Source of the DNA: Linyphia triangularis
Taxonomy: Eukaryota; Arthropoda; Arachnida; Araneae; Linyphiidae
Direction of reading: 5' to 3'
Assembly (NCBI GenBank): GCA_963978545.1
Contig: OZ021723.1
Span: 9,711,593-9,775,592, forward strand
Length of the DNA stretch: 64,000 bases
Of this stretch, positions 55,685-64,000 are shown piece after piece (position 1 is the stretch's first letter; each line of letters starts with the position of its first letter). The translations under genes and the position numbers were made by a program. The notes beneath the pieces were generated by a model. The model worked only from the letters and a program-made list of their open reading frames with translations. It searched no databases and had not been told where the DNA came from.

Positions 55685-56440
55685 AAAAACTAGGGGTGTG
55701 GAACATCGCACAACTTTCAATTACACTATAATACTGACGCGGGTTTGTGTCATCTACAGTATTTATATTTTCATCATTCGTTTAATAAAAATGGCCAGTT
55801 TGGATATTTTAAAAATAATTCTTGTATGGGTCTTCTTTAAAAAAAAAAAAAAAAAACTCCGCCAAAATGATGTTTTTGGCGATATACTTATCAATAATTT
55901 TTATGTTATCCTCACTTATAAGTGAAACTGAGCAGAGAAGGAAAAACGATCGTTGATGAGGTATTGCTCAAGGAAAGAGAACTCTGTGTTAAAGGCATTC
56001 GTTTTTCAATTTTTTTCTCCATTAAAGCATTTTTACGAGAATTTCGGCGGGATGCTTCAGAACGCCTTAAGAGGCATTACCACAGAGATTTTTATCAAAA
56101 TCGTTAGATCCGTTTTTTTAGCCAATTACTGAAAAACAGGATTTTTTTTCAATGGCAGCTACCCTATGCGCATGCGCGATTCTGACAAAAACATTAATGG
56201 TAGGTCCTTGTGCCATCTTCAAACCTCATACCAAATTTGAACATCGTAGATCAATTTTCTCGGGAGATATGCTGTTCACGTACACACACACACACAGAGA
56301 GACATTTTTTCTAGATTACTTTTTTGAAATCAGGACGTTGTCAAACGTGGAGAAATGCAAAAAAAAAAATTGGGGGGGGGGGACCGAATACTATACTTTC
56401 ATTACCCAATGTATACATATGGGTAATTGAAAGTGAAAAG
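55685..56440 (+). repeat. Repeat R, copy 5 (most complete)
   Basis: From AACTAGGGGTGTGGAACATC to ACATATGGGTAATTGAAAGTG. It supplies the uninterrupted sequence at the Helitron target site of copy 1. Confidence 0.85.
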
Positions 56441-56938
56441 TTACATTGTAAGTGTAACTGTCACTAAAAGACTGCTTCTGCATACGTTACTATGAAGGTA
56501 CATCAGGACTAGGTACCATATGCAGGAAATATTTGGTGACATTTAAAAACAGAAATCTTATTCAAAGTTTTTGCGTTTTTCAAAATGGATATATTCTGCT
56601 CAATTCTGAAGGGGTGGCGATTACACATGATTCCCTATGATGCCGCCTTGAATCTGAGAGAAAATTTGGCACACGTAAAATAGAGACTGTGGGTACAAAC
56701 GCTTCAAAACAGAGTACTAATATATCAATATAACGCACTCAATTTCAAGTAAATTAGGGCGCTTATGTAAAACCAAGCCTGTGCATTTAAATCATAACGT
56801 GACTGACATTCGAGAAATAAGATATTAGACTAGTTTTGAATTTTAAATCTGAAATAATTTTGCAGACGTTAATTTTTAGCTACGAGTCCGCGAAAAAAAA
56901 GAACAATACATTCGAACCGATAAACATTCCTAAATGTT
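56441..56938. other. Unassigned, includes inverted arm
   Basis: The part 56575-56695 is the partner of 53567-53690. Nothing else recognised. Confidence 0.4.
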
Positions 56939-56949
56939 AGCGTGGACAT

Positions 56950-57578
56950 GATTGGTTGGTTGGTTGGTCGGTCGGTCGGTTGGTCGGTTGGTTGGTTGGT
57001 CGGTCGGTTGGTTGGTCGGTTGGTTGGTTGGTCGGTTGGTTGGTTGGTTGGTTGGTTGGTTGGTTGGTTGGTTGGTTGGTTGGTTGGTTGGTTGGTCGGT
57101 CGGTCGGTCGGTCGGTCGGTCGGTCGGTCGGTCGGTCGGTCGGTCGGTCGGTCGGTCGGTCGGTCGGTCGGTCGGTCGGTCGGTCGGTCGGTCGGTCGGT
57201 CGGTCGGTCGGTCGGTCGGTCGGTCGGTCGGTCGGTTGGTTGGTTGGTTGGTTGGTTGGTTGGTTGGTTGGTTGGTTGGTTGGTCGGTCGGTCGGTCGGT
57301 CGGTCGGTCGGTCGGTCGGTCGGTCGGTCGGTCGGTCGGTCGGTTGGTTGGTTGGTTGGTTGGTTGGTTGGTTGGTTGGTTGGTTGGTTGGTTGGTTGGT
57401 TGGTTGGTTGGTTGGTTGGTTGGTTGGTTGGTTGGTTGGTTGGTTGGTTGGTTGGTTGGTTGGTTGAACTCCCGGCTGGGAGTAGAAAGGAAGGACTTTG
57501 TGAACTAGCACCTGAATGTACATATGTGAGAACCTCCGCGTACATATGTGAGAGAACCACCTCTCTGGAACAGGTTGA
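56950..57578 (-). mobile_element. 5'-truncated SINE-II with giant GGTT/GGTC tail
   Basis: Body at 57467-57578 (AACTCCCGGCTGGGAG.. to ..CTGGAACAGGTTGA), tail at 56951-57466. The whole is flanked by AGCGTGGACAT (56939-56949, 57579-57589). The body contains an extra repeat of GTACATATGTGAGA. The tail has blocks of GGTC (about 57094-57235 and 57283-57343) within GGTT. Long RPTD/NQPT and VGRS frames are artefacts. Confidence 0.92.
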
Positions 57579-57589
57579 AGCGTGGACAT

Positions 57590-57808
57590 TTTTATAACAC
57601 TAAATCGAGTGTATGATGTCACTTTTATCGATGATTATAATGTTCTAAAAAGTTGCAAGACGCCTAAGGCACCAGTTGAAAAATGAAGCTTACTTGAACA
57701 TAGGCCCCGTGGTGACATATTGCAATGTTCCGGTCAGATGGTCAGTCTAACGCGGAACCCCCTGTGTTTAGTCCCCAAGCATGCTTGGGACTGATTAAAT
57801 AGACCCAC
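57590..57808. other. Unassigned
   Basis: Short, more complex sequence without recognised content. Confidence 0.4.
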
Positions 57809-57812
57809 TTAA

Positions 57813-58532
57813 GGGGGTGCAGTACCGAAATTTCTTCAAAAATCGCAAATTTTTTTTCTGATTTTAAAAAATAGTTCATACATTCCTGAAGAGAATGATG
57901 TTCTTATCTTATTCCTCCGGTGGTTAGAACGCCACAAAATTGCCTGTGATTTAAACATCACTAATGGGCGTAACACATTGAAGCGTCTGCTTAAAGTGCG
58001 TTTTTCTAGCACTAGTGTTTTTCACAGATGTTGCATATTCAAATCGATATATCTCCAGAACCATTCACAATTGGCTATTCAAATTTTTGGAGCATTTAAT
58101 TTATATAGTTTTAAATATTTTGTCTTCACAGAATTTTATTTTCTTAATTCTGTTTTGAATTATAACATTTAGCGTAAAAGATAACATTAAAAAAAGCAAA
58201 AATTTCAATATTTTAACTTTGAGAATTTTTTTAATTTTTTTTAATTCACCTATCAAAATTCTGTGAAGACAAAATTTTCTTTATATAATTATGTATTACA
58301 GAAAGCTTTCACTTTGAAAAAAAATTTATTTTTTCTTGACTTATATCAAAATACGCAAACATCAATTATTATGGATTTTTCTTGGTTTTTAAATTTTTTT
58401 TAAATAACTAAACACAATATTTAAAAAAACATTTTCTCAAAGATATATAAATAGTATCTCATACATAAAATAAATTTTTGACATAAAAATGTACATAAAT
58501 AAAGTTTTTTTTATTTTCGGTACCGGACCCCC
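57813..58532. mobile_element. TTAA-target MITE, GGGGGTCC family, copy D
   Basis: 720 bp between TTAA 57809-57812 and 58533-58536. Confidence 0.9.
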
Positions 58533-58539
58533 TTAAGTG

Positions 58540-58640
58540 ATGAAAGGCTGAGTCAACGTTGTCCAGTCCGGTAATCGAACCGCGAACCTGTGGGGTAGCA
58601 GAGCAATGCTCTACCACTGCGCCACTGGGCTTCATTTTCA
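58540..58640 (-). mobile_element. tRNA-like SINE head (family IV)
   Basis: On the minus strand CAGTGGCGCAGTGGTAGAGC (A-box-like) and GCGGTTCGATTACC (B box) are spaced as in a tRNA, and CCCAGT and ACTGGA can pair like an acceptor stem. The anticodon and T stems do not pair, so it is a tRNA-derived element, not a working tRNA. A decayed relative may be at 62288-62350. Confidence 0.6.
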
Positions 58641-58865
58641 TTTAAAATACACAAAATATTTATTAAAAATTCAATTCTTCTTTTAATACTATGCAAATGA
58701 AAATTATTTATAATATATATATGAAGTGATAAAAAAATATTTGATAAAAAAACTGTTTTTAATGAAGAACCTCTTGAAAAACTACATCGCGTGAATTGAG
58801 CAGGGAAATTGTGTAACCATTTGGATCTTCATTGAGAGATGACGTTATATTAGAGTTACCATCGA
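58641..58865. other. Unassigned AT-rich spacer
   Basis: Nothing recognised. Confidence 0.4.
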
Positions 58866-58869
58866 TATT

Positions 58870-59594
58870 GTTGTGTGGACGGGTTCGAAAGATTTGAAGC
58901 CAAAGCAGATCAAAACTTGCAGAAATTTATTCCAATATAACTCTTCTCTTACAACTCCAGAACTTCTCGTTCTAGTAGACACAATACAGCTCTTTTCACA
59001 ACAATAGAGCACAAAAAAGCAGTTAAAAACTTGACAACGCAACTGCTCAAATCGCTGCAAAAGACAATGCAATACAGTTCGCTTTAGAACTACTCTCTGA
59101 ATGCTCAGTATCTCAACTCAGTAATTCCAGTCAACTCCCCAGTCAACTAATTCAGTGACTCAAAATCACGGACTCAACTCACGGCCGGCCTTATATAGGA
59201 GTCAAACCTTCTTGAAATTTCTAGAGGTAGATATTTGGAGAACTTTCCAGATCGTAGTCGAAAAGTCCTATACATGTACATGGAGACCGAAAATGTGGCC
59301 AAATGGTCGCCAAGTTTGGCGAAAAAAATTAGTCGCCAAAACCGTCGCCAACTTGGCTCTATCTCGCCAATTTGGCGAGATTGCCGTTACCATAATGTTA
59401 AATGCTCTGCTCCTTGTAAAACTCGCTTCCCAGCGTTACCTCTGTAAAAATCGTTATCAAGCATCGAGACACACATTGCGGGGAAGCAAACTAAAGACGA
59501 ACTATTGCACTGCCTTATGCGAAATGTAGGTAAATTTTACTATTTACAAAATTAACACTACGAAACATTTACAAATATACAAAAATTCGTAACA
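58870..59594 (+). mobile_element. Solo LTR, copy 1
   Basis: 725 bp from TGTTGTGTGG to TTCGTAACA, with TG..CA ends and ATAT on both sides (58866-58869, 59595-59598). A TATA box (CTTATATAGGAG) lies near 59191. A related copy is at 62772-63480, where the ends TGTTACG and CGTAACA are perfect inverts. No primer binding site or internal region follows, so it is a solo LTR. A cluster of TCGCCAA/TTGGCGA words lies at 59306-59390. ORFs inside are incidental. Confidence 0.8.
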
Positions 59595-59598
59595 ATAT

Positions 59599-60044
59599 TA
59601 TTACCTTTGATATTAGTACGATGGGAACTAAATATTTCCGGAAACATCAAATAACTGTGTGCTCCAGACAGCTTCTGTTTGTTATGTAGGGTGTTACATT
59701 AGGTAATCACAAACAATCAATGTCTGAATTTCTTTGACGGCAACCCTTAAAAAGTTGCCAATTGGTGTAAAAATGAGTTGGTCAATGTTCAATCCCAATC
59801 ATTTAAAGTTAAAACCTGCCTCGTCAGCCCTAAAGTTACGATAAACTTTTTCTCCAACAAAAAAAATTGTTTTTCCACTATAAAATTAGAACGGTTTGTT
59901 ATAACGATGTGTTTTTTGCTTAGTTTTTTCATTAAAAAAAATTCTAGCTTTAATTTTTACGCCTACAACTTGTTTGCTAAAAGAACAGATAGGAAGATTG
60001 ATGTCTTTTCTTGAAGAGTGCCCGAAAAAAACCGACTTTTTAAA
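59599..60044. other. Unassigned
   Basis: No gene or repeat recognised. Confidence 0.4.
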
Positions 60045-60250
60045 ACAAACTGGGGGTGTGGAACATCGCACAACTTTCAATTACACTATAATACTGACGT
60101 GGATGTGTGTCATTTACCGTTTGTATATTTTCATCATTCATTTGTTAAAATGGTGATTTTGGCTATTTACTTTTAGATAATCCTTAGATTATCCTTTGTT
60201 ATAAGCAAAACTGAGGTGAGAAGAAAAAAAAAACGATCCTTGATAAGGTA
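60045..60250 (+). repeat. Repeat R, copy 6 (short)
   Basis: From TGGGGGTGTGGAACATCGCA to ACGATCCTTGATAAGGTATG; later parts are missing. Confidence 0.75.
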
Positions 60251-60829
60251 TGTGGAGAAACTACATGACGTCAGACTGTGAGATTTATAGTTTCTTTTCT
60301 TTTCTTTATAAGGATCGTTTGGCATGGAAAAAAGATCGTTTGGCAAAACGGATAAAAGTAATTTGGAATTTCTAGTAAATAATAAATATACGTTTGTTCT
60401 ATACGCTACGTTTTAGTGTGTGTTATATATAATAGGAATTATACGTTTAATTAATACGTTTTATATATTGAACACGTAACAAGGTATGCACAAGGCAAGA
60501 TATCTCTCCGTCAGTTTAAAGTAGCATTACAAACAAGTATTGTTTCAAGTGGAGTTTACTTTGAATGCAAATGAGAATTATTAGCTTTGTATATTTATTT
60601 TCTTTATTCAGATACCATTAATTTTTTTAAATGCGTCATGAATCATATACTTATACCTATAGAAAATATGAAATGAGCAAATCTCTGGAATTAAAGCACG
60701 GGACAATGTGCTCCTGCTTTTTTTACCCGTAAACAGATTTGAATGGTAAAATTATCATGAAATCAAAAGTTATGTTTTTGTTTTATATAACAATAGTTGG
60801 GGACAAAGTTATATGTAAAGGTAATTATA
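60251..60829. other. Unassigned
   Basis: Includes a CRE-like TGACGTCA at about 60264 and a short duplicated GATCGTTTGGCA (60306, 60331). No gene. Confidence 0.4.
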
Positions 60830-60833
60830 TTAA

Positions 60834-61558
60834 AAGGATATGGTACCAGAAAAGTTATTTTCAGAAATTGCACCACTTAAAAATTTAAACTATAGTAATT
60901 TTACATTGTGTTGATGGTAAGTAAACATAATTTAACCTACAAAAATATTTTGAATTAATAATTTTTGATTAATTCATTTTTTTTTTTTTTTTAAATTTCA
61001 AACTTTTTTCGAAAGGCTACTCCTTCCACAATTTTAAATATTTTTCCATGAAATTTTTACAATATATTCGTATTATAATTGTTGACTATAGTTAGTATGG
61101 ATTTAAAGATGCAAGCTATGGAAAAGTTTTTTTATGTTTTTACACTAAAAACAGCAGAGAAAAAAAAATGTTTTTTTTTTTTTTTTTTCAAATTTTCAAA
61201 TTTTTTATTTAAAAAAATTAAAACTAAACATAACACACCTTATTCCATACTAACTTTTGTTATCAGATGTGTATAAATACGCTCTAAAAATTTCCTAATC
61301 CTAACTAAATTTAGAAAAAAAGCCTTAGGGATTTAAAAAACACTCAAACTGAAAAATAACGAACTAAGAAAAACAGTGTTAAAGATTTCTTTTTCAGCTT
61401 TGATAGTGTGAGAAGGTTTAGAAAATACAGTATAACTTTGTATCTATCAAAGGTACAAGTATAAATTTTTGCACAGCTATTCAAAAATATATTCTCCACA
61501 TTATGAGATAAAAATTGAAAAATTGATATTTTCGTCATTTTTTGGGTACCATGTCCCC
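60834..61558. mobile_element. TTAA-target MITE, ATGGTACC family
   Basis: TTAA at 60830-60833 and 61559-61562. Ends AAGGATATGGTACC and GGTACCATGTCCCC are inverted. 725 bp. Its right TTAA is also the left TTAA of copy E. Confidence 0.75.
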
Positions 61559-61562
61559 TTAA

Positions 61563-62283
61563 GGGGGTCCAGTACCAAAATTTCTTTAAAAATCCCAAAA
61601 TTTTTTTCTGATTTTAAAATATAGTTCATACATTCCTGAAGAGAATGATGTTTTTATCTTATTCCTCCGGTGATTAGAACGCCGCAAAATTACCTGTGAT
61701 TTAAACATCACTAATGGGCGTAACACCTTGAACCGTCTGCTTAAAGTGCGGTTTTCGAGCACTAGTGTTTTTCACAGATGATGCATATTCAAATCGATAT
61801 ATCTCCAGAACCATTAACAATTGGCTATTCAAATTTTTGGAGCATTTAATTTATACAGTTTTAAATATTTTGTCTTCACAGAATTTTATTTTTTTAATTC
61901 TGTTTTAAAATATAACACTTAGCGTAAAAGATAACATAAAAAAAAGCAAAAATTTCAATATTTTAACTTTGAGAATTTTTTAATTTTTTTTTTAATTCAC
62001 CTATCAAAATTCTGTGAAGACAAAATTTTCTTTATATAATTATGTATTACAGAAAGCTTTCACTTTGAAATTTTTTTTATTTTTTCTCGACTTATATCAA
62101 AATACGCAAACATCAATTATTATGGATTTTTCTTGGTTTTTAAATTTTTTTTAAATAACTAAACACAATATTTAAAAAAACATTTTCTCAAAGATATATA
62201 AATAGTATCCCATACATAAAATAAATTTTTGACATAAAAATGTACATAAATAAAGTTGTTTTTATTTTCGGTACCGGACCCCC
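61563..62283. mobile_element. TTAA-target MITE, GGGGGTCC family, copy E
   Basis: 721 bp, TTAA 61559-61562 and 62284-62287, directly next to the preceding MITE. Confidence 0.9.
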
Positions 62284-62287
62284 TTAA

Positions 62288-62350
62288 CCAGGTCAAATCG
62301 ACATTTATTACCCACTGACACACGGGACTTGAACGTGCCTCGGCGTCAGT
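62288..62350 (-). repeat. tRNA-like fragment
   Basis: On the minus strand CACGTTCAAGTCCCGTG resembles a B box and T arm. Too short and diverged to classify. Confidence 0.35.
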
Positions 62351-62396
62351 GTTCATAAATGTATAGTTTATCTGGTTAAAAAAATAATTTTTACTA

Positions 62397-62635
62397 TACT
62401 AAACTCCAACTTAACTTGACATCACTAGACGATAGATCTTCACCGTGCTCATAGGCAGTTAATCCATTTTGGCGGAGTGAAGACATAATTCTCGCCAAAC
62501 CTTATAGCCTTTTGTTCTCTACAGGGTTGTGGTTTGGCGAACATTATGCTTTCACGTCGCCAAAATGGATTAAATATATATGAGCACTGTGACGATCTAC
62601 CGTCTAGTGATGTCAAGTTAAGTTGAAGTTTAGTA
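62397..62635. mobile_element. TA-target MITE
   Basis: 239 bp, TA on both sides (62395-62396, 62636-62637), ends TACTAAACTCCAACTTAACT and complement. Confidence 0.92.
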
Positions 62636-62771
62636 TAATAACTTTACTACCGACTTTTATTATATGAAAAAAAAAAACTAGATTCGTCATAATTTTATAG
62701 TTCTATTTTTTTTACGAGTTAAAAAAGTTGCTAAACTGTGTACCGTGCGTATCCCAGAGAAATGTTCATAT

Positions 62772-63480
62772 TGTTACGTGGATGAGTTCGAAAGATTTGA
62801 AGCCAAAGCAGATCAAAACTTGCAGAAATTTATTACGATATAACTCCAGAACTTCTCATTCTAGTAGACTCAATACAGCTCTTTACACAACAATAGAGCA
62901 CAAGACAGCAGTTAAAAACTTGATAACACAAATGCTAAAATCGCCGCAAAAGACAATGCATTACAGTTCACTTTCGGAACTCCCTGAATGGTCGTTGAGA
63001 GACAGATAACTCAGTATCCCCAGTCAGTCAGTAACTCAACTAACTCCACTCACGGTATAGTATGTCAATACTTCGTGAATCTTCTAGAGATAAAAATTTG
63101 GAAGACTTTCCATTTCGTAGTCGAAAAGTCCTATACATGTACATGGGGACCGAAAATGTCGCCAAATGGTCGCCAAGTTTGGCTACATTTGGGGATTTCT
63201 CGCCAAATTTGGCGACAAAAATTTGTCACCAAAACCGTCGCCGCTTTATCTCGCCAATTTGGCAAGATTGCCATTACCATAATGTTAAATGGCCTGCTCT
63301 TTGTAAAACTCGCTTCCCAGCATTTTCTCTGTAAAACTCGTTTTCAAGCATTAAGGGTCACATTGCAGGAAAGCAAAGTAAGACAAACTATTGCACTGCC
63401 TTATGCGAAATGTACATAAATTTACCATTTTACATAATTAATGCTACGAAATATTTACAAATATACAGAAATTCGTAACA
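62772..63480 (+). mobile_element. Solo LTR, copy 2
   Basis: 709 bp from TGTTACGTGG to CGTAACA, similar to copy 1 along its length. Left flank ATAT, right flank TTAT, so no clear target duplication. Has the same TCGCCAA words (63158-63260), but the TATA region of copy 1 is changed (CGGTATAGTATG). Confidence 0.8.
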
Positions 63481-63570
63481 TTATAATGAAAGTTAATTTT
63501 ATTAATTAAAGTAGCCGAAAATTTAAAAATGAGTAATCAATTAAAAAAGCCTAAATATTAATTTTATCAT

Positions 63571-63574
<4 letters not shown>

Positions 63575-63669
<95 letters not shown>
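63575..63669. repeat. (TA)n followed by poly(T)
   Basis: TA repeats to about 63639, then about 30 T. Confidence 0.95.
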
Positions 63670-63814
63670 CTAAGCGCTATCTACAAAAAAAAAAACACAA
63701 AAAAAAAACTATATCTCCCTATCTGTGAGTTTCTCAAACACATTTTATGAGTAAAAATTGAAGCTAGGAATATTGTATGTTGTTGTTTCATGTCCCTCTG
63801 ATCCAAGAACCCTA

Positions 63815-64000
63815 TACTAAACTCCAACTTAACTTGACATCACTAGACGATAGATCTTCACCGTGCTCATAGGCAGTTAATCCATTTTAGCGGAGTGAAG
63901 ACATAATTCTCGCCAAACCTTAGAGCCTTTTGTTCTCTGCTGGGTTGTGGTTTGGCGAACATTATGCTTTCATGCCGCCAAAATAGATTAAATACCTATG
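63815..64000. mobile_element. TA-target MITE, cut by window end
   Basis: Starts TACTAAACTCCAACTTAACT after TA (63813-63814); follows the copy at 62397 up to the last base. Confidence 0.9.

Larger units (their letters stand above)
53565..56700. repeat. Inverted repeat pair 3 kb apart
   Basis: About 125 bp at 53567-53690 (GTGTAATCGCCACACC and flanks) is repeated as reverse complement at 56575-56695 (GGGGTGGCGATTACAC). They may be the ends of one old element with later insertions, or two separate copies. Identity is moderate. Confidence 0.55.

Noticed and set aside
56930..57622. Frames of 170-230 codons rich in RPTD, NQPT or VGRS
   Set aside because: They are translations of the GGTT/GGTC tail of a SINE in several frames and both strands; the same holds for 31476-31850 and 54368-54746.
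58555..58635. Functional tRNA gene
   Set aside because: A and B boxes are present, but the anticodon and T stems do not pair, so it is a SINE head. The same applies to the heads of SINE-I and to 42415-42480.
59155..59529. 124-codon gene
   Set aside because: It lies within the solo LTR. The matching region in the second LTR (62988-63419) reads in a different length and sequence, so coding selection is not supported.

Overview
This window is nuclear DNA of an animal, most likely an arthropod or a related invertebrate. It is strongly AT-rich and contains animal-type Helitrons, tRNA-derived SINEs, hAT, TA-target and TTAA-target MITEs, solo LTRs, satellites and a fragment of eukaryotic 18S rRNA. 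I could not identify the species. There is no complete protein-coding gene. The long open frames are artefacts of tandem repeats that lack stop codons, or lie inside transposons. The only plausible host coding sequence is a 3' terminal exon on the minus strand (28264 to 28060, with a poly(A) signal near 27920) and a weak pair of small exons near 43.0-43.3 kb.

Layout. 0-4.2 kb: a palindromic MITE, half of another palindromic MITE, a Helitron remnant, a TTAA MITE and a repeat carrying two CRE sites. 4.4-6.2 kb: a SINE, a tetranucleotide microsatellite and a 33-bp minisatellite. 7.7-12.9 kb: a satellite of about 183 bp, 28 copies. 13.5-16.2 kb: MITEs with a nested hAT that keeps the C-terminal part of its transposase. 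17.8-25.9 kb: two Helitron-type elements on the minus strand, the second (19091-25908) built almost entirely of a 148-bp satellite. 26-34.5 kb: SINEs, the putative terminal exon, nested MITEs and a short Helitron whose ends are confirmed by an empty-site comparison. 34.8-38.2 kb: two more tandem arrays (about 310 bp and 135 bp). 39-43.7 kb: (TA)n, two SINE families with (CCAA)n tails and a probable solo LTR. 43.8-45.8 kb: an 85-bp satellite made of pentamers. 46-53.5 kb: further TTAA MITEs, including one inside another, and a SINE with a MITE in it. 53.5-64 kb: a long-range inverted repeat enclosing an 18S rRNA fragment and a (GGTT)n tract, a 5'-truncated SINE with a 0.5-kb GGTT/GGTC tail, more MITEs and two related LTRs.

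How the parts relate. The sequence reads as a record of insertions into insertions: TTAA MITE into TA MITE, TA MITE into SINE, SINE into SINE, Helitron into an older repeat, and hAT into the centre of a palindrome. Two processes then enlarged the DNA. SINE (CCAA)n tails grew into long (GGTT)n arrays, and the internal repeats of a Helitron grew into a satellite array. No antiviral, CRISPR or operon-like system is present. The most notable observations are the Helitron that carries a satellite, the shared (CCAA)n tails of two unrelated SINEs, and the group of TTAA-target MITEs with G-rich ends.
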